A stretch of DNA of 62,280 bases, from NCBI GenBank assembly GCA_017482205.1, contig JAFUNK010000009.1, positions 1 through 62,280 of the forward strand, written 5' to 3'. The position numbers were made by a program, and so were the translations under genes. Positions 1 through 9,164 of this stretch are shown here, piece by piece (the first letter of the stretch is position 1; the number at the start of each line of letters is the position of its first letter). The notes under the pieces were generated by a model. It worked only from the letters and a program-made list of their open reading frames with translations, was not told the DNA's origin and made no database searches. Origin of the DNA: Lachnospiraceae bacterium. GTDB lineage: Bacteria > Bacillota > Clostridia > Lachnospirales > Lachnospiraceae.

Positions 1-26
1 TGCTCTACCAACTGAGCTATCTGGGC
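1..26 (-). tRNA. tRNA, 5' part only (possibly tRNA-Phe)
   Basis: Read on the minus strand, positions 26 to 1 give GCCCAGATAGCTCAGTTGGT followed by AGAGCA: a 7-nt acceptor strand, the U8/A9 position and a complete D-arm. The anticodon arm lies outside the window, so the identity is open. The acceptor strand resembles bacterial tRNA-Phe, which is only a suggestion. A strong minus-strand promoter lies just upstream. Confidence 0.85.
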
Positions 27-89
27 AAGTAAGCTTAAAGCAAGAGAACTGCAACACATTACAGAAATCTTTGCGTCACAACATTCGTT

Positions 90-118
90 ATTGTAACCAA
101 AACATATTCGGTTGTCAA
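90..118 (-). promoter_or_regulatory. Sigma-A promoter of the tRNA transcript
   Basis: On the minus strand a perfect TTGACA (118-113) is followed by a 17-nt spacer and TACAAT (95-90). Transcription would start near position 83 and run into the tRNA at 26, so this tRNA is probably the first gene of its transcript. Confidence 0.75.
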
Positions 119-275
119 GGGGTAAATAAAAATTTTTTTCAAAAACAAAAAGATAGTATTGAGGAAGATATAATTTGTAATGTGGTAATGGTTTGGGATT
201 TTGTTTTTTACAGCAGTATGATATAATGATGTTGTTAAAAAGAAACCGCAATATCAAAAGGGAGAGTTACGAAAA

Positions 276-1412
276 ATGGAAAAGAGAAGGTTAGAAAAAT
301 TAGGCATTGAAACCTCGCTGCTTGGATTCGGATGTATGCGTTTTCCTACGGACAAGGAAGGAAAGATTGATGAACAGAAAGCAGAAGCAATGCTGGATGA
401 GGCGATTGCGGCAGGAGTAAATTATATTGACACGGCATACCCTTATCACAATGGAGAAAGTGAGCCTTTTGTGGGCAGGGCATTAAAAAAGTATGATAGA
501 AAATCCTTCTATCTGGCAACAAAGCTGCCGGTTTGGCTGGTAAATACGGTAGAGGACGCAGAGAGACTTTTCAATGAGCAGCTAGAGCGGTTACAGACGG
601 AGTATATTGATTTTTATCTGTTGCATGCGATGAATAAAGAGCGTTGGGATGCCATGCAGAAGCTGGGCGTAGTAGATTATTGCCAAAAGTTAAAAGACGA
701 AGGCCGTGTTAAATATCTGGGCTTTTCGTTTCACGATTCTTATGAGGTGTTTGAAGAAATTTTAACTGCCAGAGAGTGGGATTTCTGTCAGATACAGTTA
801 AATTATATGGATACGGAAGAGCAGGCCGGTATGCGGGGATATGAATTGACTGAGAAAATGGGAGTGCCCCTTGTAATCATGGAACCCATAAAAGGCGGCT
901 CGTTGGCTGCTTTTGCAGAGGACATTACCGGTAAATTAAAAGAACTGGATGCAGAAGCAAGCACAGCCTCTTTTGCGCTGCGCTGGGTGGGAACTCTTCC
1001 CAATGTAAAAGTTATTTTAAGCGGTATGTCTACCATGGAGCAGGTACAGGACAATTTGCATACCTTTAAAGACTTTAAGCCGCTTTCTGAAAAGGAAAAT
1101 GCAACCATAGAAGAAATAGTGTCCATTATAAAGAGCCGTGTGCAAAATGGCTGTACAGGCTGCCGCTATTGTATGCCTTGTCCGGCAGGTGTAAATATTC
1201 CCGGATGCTTTAGTGCATGGAATACCTATCACATGTACCAGAATTACAACGTGGTAAGGTGGAATTGGGAGCATGATTTAGGGGATAAGGCACAGGCAAA
1301 GAATTGTATCGAATGCGGTAAATGTGAAGCGCAGTGTCCTCAGAAGATTGCTATCAGAGAAGATTTAAAAAAGGTGCAGATTGACTTGGATAAGAAAGAA
1401 ATGATGTTGTAG
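276..1412 (+). CDS. Aldo/keto reductase with C-terminal ferredoxin domain
   Basis: A 378-residue cytoplasmic oxidoreductase. Residues 1 to about 280 form an aldo/keto reductase barrel with the family's Asp-Tyr (DTAYPYHNG), Lys (ATKLP) and His (LLHAM) positions. Residues about 290-365 add a ferredoxin-like tail with two cysteine clusters, CTGCRYCMPCP and CIECGKCEAQCP, which could hold two 4Fe-4S clusters. Such fusions are common in anaerobic clostridia; the substrate is not known from sequence, and a role in redox conversion of sugars or carbonyls is inferred. A TATAAT lies at 222-227 and GGGAGAG precedes the ATG. The AraC gene follows after 2 nt, so the two are probably co-transcribed. Confidence 0.9.
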   Translation: MEKRRLEKLGIETSLLGFGCMRFPTDKEGKIDEQKAEAMLDEAIAAGVNYIDTAYPYHNGESEPFVGRALKKYDRKSFYLATKLPVWLVNTVEDAERLFNEQLERLQTEYIDFYLLHAMNKERWDAMQKLGVVDYCQKLKDEGRVKYLGFSFHDSYEVFEEILTAREWDFCQIQLNYMDTEEQAGMRGYELTEKMGVPLVIMEPIKGGSLAAFAEDITGKLKELDAEASTASFALRWVGTLPNVKVILSGMSTMEQVQDNLHTFKDFKPLSEKENATIEEIVSIIKSRVQNGCTGCRYCMPCPAGVNIPGCFSAWNTYHMYQNYNVVRWNWEHDLGDKAQAKNCIECGKCEAQCPQKIAIREDLKKVQIDLDKKEMML

Positions 1413-1414
1413 TT

Positions 1415-2332
1415 ATGGAAAAAGCGTATAAGCTGGATTTTAACAATGAAAAGAAGGGGAGCCTGTATGTGAACTGTTGCGGTTGCTCTCAGACAGAACC
1501 GTTACACAGTTTCGGACCGGCAGCAAAGCCCCACTATCTGATTCATTTTATCCTGAGCGGAAAAGGCGTGTTCCGTTTTGGCGGCAAAGAATATCATCTG
1601 GAAGCCGGATATGGATTTTTAATATGGCCGGAGCAGTTGGCATTTTATCAAGCAGACGAAAAAGACCCATGGACATATGTGTGGGTAGGGTTCGGTGGCA
1701 GTGAAGCAGAGAACTATTTACAGGGCATGGGGCTTTCGGAGAGACATCCTGTGTTTAAAAGTGACCGTTCGGAGGAATTGTATGACACAGTGCGGGACAT
1801 GATGGAGCACAATACCTTCGGCATGGCAAATGATCTGCGCAGAAACGGGCAGTTGTCCGTGTTTCTGTCACTGATTGCTGCGGATACGGACGTGGTGGAA
1901 GAAAAAGAAACGGACAAGGGCAATGCTTATGTGCAAAAAGCAGTTTCTTTTATCCAGAGCAATTACTGTAACCCAATTAAGATAACCGATGTAGCAGAAT
2001 ATGTGTGTATCAACAGAAGTTACCTTTATACCCTGTTCCAGAATTATCTGGGGATATCACCCCAGCAGTTTCTGGCGGCATTCAGGATAGCCAAAGCAGG
2101 TGAGCTGTTGCGTTCTACAGCTTATTCTATCGAAAGTATTGCCCTATCCTGCGGGTATACGGATGCATTGACCTTTACAAAGGCATTTCACAGTATGAAA
2201 GGAATGTCCCCTTCTGCCTTTCGTAAACAACCCCACAAAGAGAGTGGCAGACAGGATGCAGGGCAGTTAAAGGAAATAGAGGAACTGTTAGCATTACAGA
2301 AAAGTAAAGAGACTATTGTAGGTGTTGAGTAG
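1415..2332 (+). CDS. AraC-family transcriptional regulator
   Basis: A 305-residue regulator. The N-terminal half is a cupin-like AraC ligand-binding domain (residues about 25-150, with HFILSGKGVFRFGG). Residues about 170-270 carry two helix-turn-helix motifs (ITDVAEYVCINRSYLYTLF and IESIALSCGYTDALTFTKAF, then the typical GMSPSAFR). It starts 2 nt after the reductase stop with no strong ribosome binding site, so translational coupling is likely. It sits directly upstream of galK-galT, so control of galactose or galactoside genes is plausible but inferred. Confidence 0.9.
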   Translation: MEKAYKLDFNNEKKGSLYVNCCGCSQTEPLHSFGPAAKPHYLIHFILSGKGVFRFGGKEYHLEAGYGFLIWPEQLAFYQADEKDPWTYVWVGFGGSEAENYLQGMGLSERHPVFKSDRSEELYDTVRDMMEHNTFGMANDLRRNGQLSVFLSLIAADTDVVEEKETDKGNAYVQKAVSFIQSNYCNPIKITDVAEYVCINRSYLYTLFQNYLGISPQQFLAAFRIAKAGELLRSTAYSIESIALSCGYTDALTFTKAFHSMKGMSPSAFRKQPHKESGRQDAGQLKEIEELLALQKSKETIVGVE

Positions 2333-2376
2333 TCCGGTATGCATTGTTGTAATTTCTAATAAAGAAATTTAACATT

Positions 2377-2424
2377 TTGACAGGTAAAAAAAACAAATCG
2401 ATATGGAAATCGGTTTGTTTTTTT
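2377..2424 (+). terminator. Terminator-like hairpin overlapping a TTGACA box
   Basis: The arms AAACAAATCGAT (2391-2402) and ATCGGTTTGTTT pair with one G-U and run into seven T's, as in an intrinsic terminator for the AraC gene. A TTGACA at 2377-2382 and a TATAAT at 2426-2431 are present but not at standard spacing from each other, so the exact galK promoter is unclear. Confidence 0.5.
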
Positions 2425-2465
2425 ATATAATAGAGATATAGAATCCAAGAAAGGGAGACTGGAGT

Positions 2466-3629
2466 ATGAAAGAAAAAGTATTGGCAAAGTTTGCGGAAGT
2501 GTTTGGGGATGCGGAAGGTGCGAAGGCGTATTTTGCACCGGGGCGTGTGAATTTGATTGGAGAACATACCGACTATAACGGCGGACATGTTTTTCCCTGT
2601 GCACTTACAATTGGTACATATGGTGTGGCAAGAAAACGTAATGATAATAAATTGAGATTTTATTCCATGAATTTTGAAAAATTGGGCATTATTGAGTCTT
2701 CCTTGGATGATTTAAAGCCCTATAAAGAAGCTGACTGGACCAATTATCCCAAGGGTGTTATGTGGGCGTTTGGTGAAAAAGGTATGAAGGTTTCCTGTGG
2801 TATGGATTTGTTACTGAACGGTAACATTCCCAACGGTTCAGGTCTTTCTTCCTCCGCTTCCGTAGAAGTGCTGACAGGATTTATTCTGAGAGATTTATTT
2901 GGCTTTGCGGTAACCAATCTGGAATTGGCTTTGATAGGACAGTTTTCTGAAAACAATTTTAACGGTGTAAACTGCGGTATTATGGACCAGTTTGCCATTG
3001 CCATGGGTAAAGAGGGACATGCGATTTTTCTGGATACGGCAGATTTATCTTATGAGTATGCACCTGTCAAATTGGATGGAGCAAAGATTGTAATTGCCTG
3101 CTCCAACAAGAAGAGAGGATTGGGTGACTCCAAATACAATGAGCGTAGAAGCGAGTGCGAAACAGCATTGGCTGAATTGCAGAAGAGAGCAGATATTAAG
3201 ACACTCGGTGAGTTGAATGAAGAGCAGTTTGAGGCGCTGGACGGTGCCATTGACAGTGCTGTGCGCGTAAAGAGAGCACGACATGCTGTTTATGAAAATC
3301 AGCGTACCATTAAGGCAGTAGACGCGTTGAAGCAGAATGAGATTGCTTTCTTTGGAGAATTGATGAACCAGTCCCATATTTCCCTGCGGGACGATTATGA
3401 AGTGACGGGCATTGAACTGGATACTCTTGTAGAAGAAGCGTGGAAGATTGACGGCGTTATTGGCTCCCGTATGACCGGTGCCGGTTTTGGCGGATGTACA
3501 GTAAGCCTTGTGAAAGATGAAGCAATTGATACCTTTATTGAGCAGGTTGGCAAGGCCTATGAAGCAAAAATTGGATATGCGGCAGATTTCTATGTAGTGG
3601 AAATTGGTGACGGTCCGAGAGTGCTGTAA
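2466..3629 (+). CDS. galK: Galactokinase
   Basis: A 387-residue GHMP kinase that phosphorylates galactose to galactose-1-phosphate, the first committed Leloir step. Visible motifs are the galactokinase signature (GRVNLIGEHTDYNGGHVFP, residues about 26-44), the ATP loop (IPNGSGLSSSASVEV, about 120-134), a conserved NCGIMDQ segment and the C-terminal GSRMTGAGFGGC motif. Length is normal for the family. GGAGACTGGAG precedes the ATG. galT follows after 76 nt in the same direction. Confidence 0.97.
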   Translation: MKEKVLAKFAEVFGDAEGAKAYFAPGRVNLIGEHTDYNGGHVFPCALTIGTYGVARKRNDNKLRFYSMNFEKLGIIESSLDDLKPYKEADWTNYPKGVMWAFGEKGMKVSCGMDLLLNGNIPNGSGLSSSASVEVLTGFILRDLFGFAVTNLELALIGQFSENNFNGVNCGIMDQFAIAMGKEGHAIFLDTADLSYEYAPVKLDGAKIVIACSNKKRGLGDSKYNERRSECETALAELQKRADIKTLGELNEEQFEALDGAIDSAVRVKRARHAVYENQRTIKAVDALKQNEIAFFGELMNQSHISLRDDYEVTGIELDTLVEEAWKIDGVIGSRMTGAGFGGCTVSLVKDEAIDTFIEQVGKAYEAKIGYAADFYVVEIGDGPRVL

Positions 3630-3705
3630 GGAAAAAACGTCGGATTGATTTACAGAGACAGATGCGAGATGAATGACTGCCTAAGGTAGTGGAATAGAGG
3701 AAAGT

Positions 3706-5274
3706 ATGCTTTGGATATATATAAAAAAATTGGTGCAGTATGGTTTGGATACGGGGTTGGTTGCACCAGAAGATGAAATTTATACATTGAACAGGCTGTT
3801 GGAACTGTATGGTATGGACGAACCGGAGGAATGTGACACGATTGTCAGCGATGAAAAAACATGCGGGTATACCGGTTGCGAGGATACAAATGCCAAGCAG
3901 GAAAACATGGCAGGTAATGCACAGGAATCTTTAGAAGAAATACTCTCTGTTTTATTGGATTGCGCTTACGAAAAAGGTTTAATTGCAGAAAACACAGTAG
4001 GATACAGGGATTTGTTTGATACAAAGCTGATGGGACTTCTGATGTCCAGACCCAGTGAAGTGATTGCAAAGTTCAAGGATTTATATGCAGAGTCCCCCGA
4101 AAAGGCAACAGATTATTATTATAAACTGAGTCAGGACTCAGATTATATCCGTCGATACAGAATTGCCAGAGATAAAAAATGGGTGACACAAACGTCATAT
4201 GGTGATTTGGATATTACCATCAATCTTTCCAAGCCGGAAAAAGACCCCAAGGCGATTGCAGCAGCAAAAAATGCCAAGCAGTCCGGTTATCCCAAATGTT
4301 TATTGTGCAGGGAAAATGAAGGCTATGCAGGCAGATTAAACCACCCTGCCAGACAAAACCACAGAATTATTCCTGTGACAATCAATCAGAGTAATTGGGG
4401 GTTCCAGTACTCTCCTTATGTGTATTACAATGAGCACTGTATTGTATTTAACAGTGAGCATGTACCTATGAAGATTGAGAAAGCAACCTTCTGTAAGTTG
4501 TTTGATTTTGTAAAGCAGTTCCCTCATTATTTTGTGGGCTCCAATGCAGACCTTCCTATCGTAGGCGGTTCTATATTGAGTCATGACCATTTTCAGGGCG
4601 GTCATTATGAGTTTGCCATGGCAAAGGCTCCCATTGAAAAAGCCTTTACCGTTAATGGTTTTGCCGATGTAGAAGCAGGCATTGTAAAATGGCCTATGTC
4701 CGTTATCCGTCTGAGTGGCAATGACACAGACAGAATCATTGAACTGGCAGATTTGATTTTAAAGACATGGCGCGGTTATACGGATGAAGCAGCATTTATT
4801 TTTGCAGAAACTGATGGGGAACCTCACAATACCATTACTCCCATTGCCAGAAAGCGCGGCGATAAATATGAGTTGGATTTGGTACTCCGCAACAATATTA
4901 CCACAGAGGAACATCCTTTAGGCGTGTACCATCCTCATGCCAACCTGCATCATATTAAGAAAGAAAATATCGGCTTGATAGAGGTTATGGGTCTGGCGGT
5001 ATTGCCTGCCCGATTAAAGGATGAAATGGCAGCTCTGCAGGACGCTATTCTTGCGGGAAGTGATTTGCGGGCAGATGAAGCTCTTGCAAAACACGCTGAC
5101 TGGGTAGAAGAATTCCTGCCTAAATATGCGGAAGTGAACGCTTCTAATATTGAAAGTATCATTCAGGACGAAATTGGACTAGTATTCTCACAGGTACTGG
5201 AAGATGCAGGCGTGTATAAGTGTACTGCGGAGGGCAGAGAAGCGTTTGAACGGTTTGTCAGGGCATTGGGTTAA
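3706..5274 (+). CDS. galT: UDP-glucose-hexose-1-phosphate uridylyltransferase (class II)
   Basis: A 522-residue uridylyltransferase that exchanges UDP between UDP-glucose and galactose-1-phosphate. It is the long Gram-positive class II type. The central segment SILSHDHFQGGHYEFAM (about residue 287) and HPHANLHHIKKENIGLIEVMGLAVLP (about 407 onwards, two separate stretches of the family core) identify it. Residues about 45-70 are a variable acidic stretch rich in Glu and Cys that looks like a lineage-specific insertion. GAGGAAAG precedes the ATG. It forms an operon with galK. Confidence 0.95.
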   Translation: MLWIYIKKLVQYGLDTGLVAPEDEIYTLNRLLELYGMDEPEECDTIVSDEKTCGYTGCEDTNAKQENMAGNAQESLEEILSVLLDCAYEKGLIAENTVGYRDLFDTKLMGLLMSRPSEVIAKFKDLYAESPEKATDYYYKLSQDSDYIRRYRIARDKKWVTQTSYGDLDITINLSKPEKDPKAIAAAKNAKQSGYPKCLLCRENEGYAGRLNHPARQNHRIIPVTINQSNWGFQYSPYVYYNEHCIVFNSEHVPMKIEKATFCKLFDFVKQFPHYFVGSNADLPIVGGSILSHDHFQGGHYEFAMAKAPIEKAFTVNGFADVEAGIVKWPMSVIRLSGNDTDRIIELADLILKTWRGYTDEAAFIFAETDGEPHNTITPIARKRGDKYELDLVLRNNITTEEHPLGVYHPHANLHHIKKENIGLIEVMGLAVLPARLKDEMAALQDAILAGSDLRADEALAKHADWVEEFLPKYAEVNASNIESIIQDEIGLVFSQVLEDAGVYKCTAEGREAFERFVRALG

Positions 5275-5290
5275 AGAAAATATTTGCGTA

Positions 5291-5415
5291 TTGACAAATA
5301 GTAATCATATGATAAAATGATAATAGAAAAGGGCGCTACCGATAGACGGTTAGCCCGGATGTAGATGAAAAATAATCGCCTACATGTTTTGCGGACAGAG
5401 GCGATTATTTTTGTG
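5291..5415 (+). ncRNA. Candidate small RNA transcription unit (possible type I antitoxin-like RNA)
   Basis: TTGACA at 5291-5296, a 16-nt spacer and TAAAAT at 5313-5318 make a good promoter. About 10 nt later comes a hairpin (GGGCGCTACCG / CGGTTAGCCC, 5330-5356). A second hairpin follows with arms AATAATCGCC and GGCGATTATT and a T run at about 5411-5415. Promoter, structure and terminator are packed into about 120 bp with no convincing ORF, so a free-standing small RNA of about 90 nt is likely. On the opposite strand the terminator region can be read as the C-terminus of a small holin-like toxin (KNNRLCPQNM and stop), but no intact toxin ORF remains. Confidence 0.5.
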
Positions 5416-5534
5416 CTTTATGATTGCTTGCAATACAGTATCCGAGACTAAAAGCAGTCAAAAGATAGTGTAACAGAAGATTATAAAATAAACAATTATA
5501 AAGTGATTAAATCATAAACGAAATAACGATAATG

Positions 5535-5579
5535 TAAAAGCCCCTGCAAATCGTAGTATTCCTTTTGCAGGGGCTTTTC
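5535..5579. terminator. Bidirectional terminator between galT region and the glycosidase
   Basis: The arms AAAAGCCCCTGCAAA and TTTGCAGGGGCTTTT form a long GC-rich hairpin flanked by A's on one side and T's on the other. It can stop transcription from both sides and suits the convergent gene arrangement. Confidence 0.85.
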
Positions 5580-5600
5580 TATGGTTAAAACCAATTTATA

Positions 5601-7136
5601 TTACATCTCTATAAATACTGCACTGCAACCTTCTACATGGCACTTGCAACCTTCCGCGGTAGCTTTACCACCCACGGTATAAATAACCTTACCGCTTATG
5701 TCTTCCACATCCACAGCCTTTTCACCGGGATTGATAATAACGGTAATTGTCTGGGCTTCGCAGGTTCTCTTGTAAACCAGCGGATAGTCCTCAGCGATAA
5801 ACTCAATTTTGGCACAGCTTTGCAGGGCAGGGTTTGTCATACGCAGAGCAATCAGGCGTTTTACCTCGCTACGCAGGGAAACAGGGTCAGCACACTGTGC
5901 TTTTGCATTGGGGCGGTTTGGGTCGGGGTCCTGCGGAATGTACAGTTTTTCTGCGGAGGCAGAAGAAAAACCTGCATTTACGGAATCATCCCACTGCATG
6001 GGAGAACGGGCACCGGTTCTGTTGTAGCCGCCTTCCACGGAGGTAATATTTTCTACATAGCGCATACCGATTTCGTCGCCATAATAAATGAACGGTGCAC
6101 CGGGCATGGAAAGCAGGAAAGCGAAAGCCACCTTCATTTCCTCTACATCCAGTGTACGGGCAAGTCTGTCCATGTCGTGGTTGCCGGAAGGAATACAAAT
6201 TAAGCCCCTGCCGTCAGTCTTATTGTAATTTTCTTTGTATCTTGCAAGAAATTCCTTTGCAGTACCCTTGCCGGATTTGGAAAAATAAGGGTTCTCGCAA
6301 CGGAACAAATCATTGTAGTGAGAGGGACCGAAGTGGAGCAAAAAGTCCATGTGGAAGCCGCCCATCAGGGATTTGTCGGGTTCACCCCATTCGGAAACCA
6401 TAGCCGCATCGGGAAATTCTTTGTTCAAAAATTCTCTTACATTCTGCCAGAGTTTGATAGTGCCTTTGCCATCTTCGTCCAGTTTAACTAATGAGCCGGC
6501 CATATCTACGCGGAAACCGTCACAGCCCATTTTTAACCAGAAGCGCATGATATTCTTTAATTCTTCTAAAGTTGCCTTAGGACCTTCATCGTCCATGGAC
6601 TGCTGCCATGGAAGTTCAGGTTTGTAGAAACCATAGTTTAATGCGGGTTGATTGGAGAAAAAGTTTACCGCACAGGAGCCGTCACGGTCGGAAATGCCAC
6701 GGATGCAATTCATGCCCTTGGGTTCTTCCCAAATACTGTCTGTCCACACATAGCGGTCGGTGTAGGTATTTTTTTCTGCCTTCATGGACTCCTTAAACCA
6801 CTTATGCTCTACGGAGGTATGACCGGGAACAAGGTCTAATAAAATGTGCATGTCACGGGCATGTACTTCCATAAAAAGCTTCTTTAAATCTTCGTTGGTG
6901 CCGTAGCGGGGTGCAGCTTTGTAATAATCTCTTACATCATAACCGGCATCTCCGAAAGGAGAATCGAAACAGGGATTCATCCAGATGGCGGTACAGCCTA
7001 ATTCTTTGATATAGTCCAATTTGCTGATAATACCTGCAAAGTCGCCGATGCCGTCTGCGTTGGTATCACAGAAAGACTGGGGATAAATTTCATAAAACAC
7101 AGCGTTGTCAAGCCATTTGGGCTGTTTGATGGTCAT
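5601..7136 (-). CDS. GH13 alpha-glucosidase / alpha-amylase family enzyme
   Basis: A 511-residue cytoplasmic GH13 hydrolase with a (beta/alpha)8 barrel. The family residues are visible: the nucleophile Asp in GFRVDMAGS (about 211), the acid/base Glu in MVSEWGEP (about 249) and the third Asp in SGNHDMDR (about 321). The N-terminus AVFYEIYPQSFCDTNADGIG is typical of oligo-1,6-glucosidase, trehalose-6-phosphate hydrolase and trehalose synthase relatives; the substrate cannot be read. The ATG at 7136 is chosen because AAGGAGG lies 8 nt upstream; another ATG six bases earlier is too close. It is divergent from the AraC gene at 7287, which may regulate it. Confidence 0.9.
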   Translation of the reverse strand: MTIKQPKWLDNAVFYEIYPQSFCDTNADGIGDFAGIISKLDYIKELGCTAIWMNPCFDSPFGDAGYDVRDYYKAAPRYGTNEDLKKLFMEVHARDMHILLDLVPGHTSVEHKWFKESMKAEKNTYTDRYVWTDSIWEEPKGMNCIRGISDRDGSCAVNFFSNQPALNYGFYKPELPWQQSMDDEGPKATLEELKNIMRFWLKMGCDGFRVDMAGSLVKLDEDGKGTIKLWQNVREFLNKEFPDAAMVSEWGEPDKSLMGGFHMDFLLHFGPSHYNDLFRCENPYFSKSGKGTAKEFLARYKENYNKTDGRGLICIPSGNHDMDRLARTLDVEEMKVAFAFLLSMPGAPFIYYGDEIGMRYVENITSVEGGYNRTGARSPMQWDDSVNAGFSSASAEKLYIPQDPDPNRPNAKAQCADPVSLRSEVKRLIALRMTNPALQSCAKIEFIAEDYPLVYKRTCEAQTITVIINPGEKAVDVEDISGKVIYTVGGKATAEGCKCHVEGCSAVFIEM

Positions 7137-7142
7137 AATCAT

Positions 7143-7286
7143 GTCCTCCTTGTAAATTGCCTGATTTTAGGTTATATATATGATATAACACTTTTTTGAT
7201 AATAAAATCTACTAAAATAATCTGCTCATATGATACTATAATACGATGTTGAGGAAAGGGTATCTAATTGTGTTGAGGTGAAAGAT
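7143..7286. promoter_or_regulatory. Divergent promoter region between glycosidase and AraC regulator
   Basis: This 144-bp AT-rich spacer separates two divergent genes. A TATAAT at 7237-7242 can serve the plus-strand regulator, without a good -35 box, as is usual for activator-dependent promoters. I cannot define an operator. Confidence 0.45.
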
Positions 7287-8165
7287 ATGTCAAAATTCAT
7301 GTCGGAAGAAAAACGGAAGCACAGTTCCCAGATTGTGCCTTTTAGTTATTATGAATGTCGGATACCGGACTATTTTGCCAGTGTGCCTCTTCATTGGCAC
7401 ACAGAATTTGAAATCAATTATATTCGCAGCGGTTGTAGTGAGTTTATATGTGGAGATGAGAAGTTTGTTGCTGAGGCAGGGGATATTATCCTGTTGCCGC
7501 CCAATATGTTGCACGCCATATATCCCTATCAAAACAACACCCAATCCTACGATACCCTTGTTTTTCACCCTGCCATGCTGGGGCTGGAGGAAAATGATCG
7601 GTGTGCGGCAGAGTGTATTCGTCCCATTGTAAACGGTAGTTTGGGGCTTCGTGTGCATATTGGAAAAGCAGCTGCACGGTATGAGGTCATAAAAGGGCTT
7701 GTGGAAGAGATTTTTTTCTGCGCCAAAGAGAACAGTGCACAGGCTGATATGCTGTTAAAAAGTGATTTGTTGCGGATGCTCTGGATGTTGGAACAAACGG
7801 GGGCTGTTTATCGTATTCGGGAAGAGGATGCAAATCGCAGCGAACTGATACGTCCTGCACTGGAATTTATCAATGAGAACTTTTGCGAAAGTATTACGGT
7901 GGAGAAGCTGGCAGAGATTACGCATTTAAGTAAGAGTTATTTTATGGACAGGTTTAAGCAGGCAGCGGGGGTAGGTGCGGTGGAGTATCTGATACAATTG
8001 AGAATTAAGAAGGCCTGCGAATTGCTTGTGAACACGGAAAAAACAACGGCGGAAATTGCTTTTGAATGCGGGTTTAGAAATCTTTCCAACTACAACAGAC
8101 AGTTTAAGAGAATTGTGGGCTGTACCCCCAATGAGTACCGGCGGACATTTTGTTATAAATCTTGA
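7287..8165 (+). CDS. AraC-family transcriptional regulator
   Basis: A 292-residue regulator with an N-terminal cupin (PLHWHTEFEINYIRSGCSEF, then AGDIILLPPNMLHAIYPY) and a C-terminal AraC pair of helix-turn-helix motifs (ITVEKLAEITHLSKSYFMDRF and TAEIAFECGFRNLSNYNRQF, followed by GCTPNEYRR). The ATG at 7287 has GAGGTG 7 nt upstream; the GTG nine bases earlier overlaps that site and is less likely. Divergence from the GH13 enzyme suggests control of alpha-glucoside use, which is inference. Confidence 0.9.
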   Translation: MSKFMSEEKRKHSSQIVPFSYYECRIPDYFASVPLHWHTEFEINYIRSGCSEFICGDEKFVAEAGDIILLPPNMLHAIYPYQNNTQSYDTLVFHPAMLGLEENDRCAAECIRPIVNGSLGLRVHIGKAAARYEVIKGLVEEIFFCAKENSAQADMLLKSDLLRMLWMLEQTGAVYRIREEDANRSELIRPALEFINENFCESITVEKLAEITHLSKSYFMDRFKQAAGVGAVEYLIQLRIKKACELLVNTEKTTAEIAFECGFRNLSNYNRQFKRIVGCTPNEYRRTFCYKS

Positions 8166-8219
8166 CAGAAACGGTTGAATCCGTCACAATGAAAGAAAAT
8201 TATTTTAGGAGGAAGAAAA

Positions 8220-8912
8220 ATGAAAAAGTATATTGCTGAATTTATTGGTACTTTGGTGTTGGTAACCTTAGGTTGCGGTACTGCAATGTTAGTTGGTTGT
8301 GATGCTGTAAATGGTGGCGGTTATATTTTGACTGCTTTGGCTTTCGGTCTTGTAATAGTAGGTATGGCTTATTGCGTAGGTAACATTTCCGGTTGCCACA
8401 TAAACCCTGCGGTTTCTCTGGGGGTTCTGATGAGCGGTGGCATGACTGTGAAGGATTTTGCAGGCTATGTAGTTTCCCAGTGTCTGGGTGCATTAGCAGG
8501 TGCAGGTCTTTTGGCTGCAATCTTTAATCTGGGTGGCGTAACCGATATGACCGGCGGTTTTGGTTCTAACGGTCTGGCAGGCGTAAACGGTAGCGTAGTA
8601 GCAGGTCTTTTAGTAGAAGTTGTTCTGACCTTCATCTTCATTATGACCATCTTAGGCGTAACTTCCAAGAAAGCAAACCACGGTTCTTTCGGTGGCCTGA
8701 TTATCGGTTTCACTCTGGTGCTGGTACATATCCTTGGCATCGGTTTAACAGGTACTTCTGTAAACCCTGCAAGAAGTATTGGTCCTGCAATCGTAGCAGC
8801 AATCACCGGTAATACCGCACCCATCGCATGCGTATGGGTATTCATCGTTGGACCTTTGGTAGGTGCAGCACTGGCAGCAGTGGTTTATAAGTTTTTAGAG
8901 AGCGAGAAATAA
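8220..8912 (+). CDS. MIP family aquaporin (AqpZ/GlpF-like)
   Basis: A 230-residue membrane channel with six hydrophobic segments and the two canonical NPA loops (SGCHINPAVSLG, about residues 58-69, and TGTSVNPARSIGPA, about 178-191). The residues around the second NPA are closer to water-selective AqpZ than to GlpF, and no glycerol genes are nearby. AGGAGGAAG precedes the ATG. A terminator lies about 85 bp after the stop, so it appears monocistronic. Confidence 0.93.
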   Translation: MKKYIAEFIGTLVLVTLGCGTAMLVGCDAVNGGGYILTALAFGLVIVGMAYCVGNISGCHINPAVSLGVLMSGGMTVKDFAGYVVSQCLGALAGAGLLAAIFNLGGVTDMTGGFGSNGLAGVNGSVVAGLLVEVVLTFIFIMTILGVTSKKANHGSFGGLIIGFTLVLVHILGIGLTGTSVNPARSIGPAIVAAITGNTAPIACVWVFIVGPLVGAALAAVVYKFLESEK

Positions 8913-8997
8913 GAGCGGTTCTAAATAAAGAGCCGAAATCAAATAGGTACAACATACTTTTTGATTCAATGGGATTTATTTATAAAGGACGGCTGAA

Positions 8998-9027
8998 GGA
9001 GTGGATTTAACAATCTGCTCCTTTTTC
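8998..9027 (+). terminator. Intrinsic terminator after the aquaporin
   Basis: GGAGTGGATT and AATCTGCTCC pair around a TAAC loop, with the central TG/TG unpaired, followed by five T's. Confidence 0.75.
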
Positions 9028-9049
9028 TTATGCCGAAATTGTGCATTTG

Positions 9050-9078
9050 TTGTGAATGTGGTTTGGTTGTGTTAAAAT
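9050..9078 (+). promoter_or_regulatory. Candidate sigma-A promoter ahead of the hairpin array
   Basis: TTGTGA at 9050-9055, a 17-nt spacer and TAAAAT at 9073-9078. If active, it would transcribe the inverted repeats that begin at 9165. Confidence 0.4.
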
Positions 9079-9164
9079 GGGGTGAGTAGGGGGCAAATTT
9101 GAAATTGACCGAGCTTGCCATTAGTCAACTGCGGGACATATGGAAAAATAGCACTTTTTTGAAA

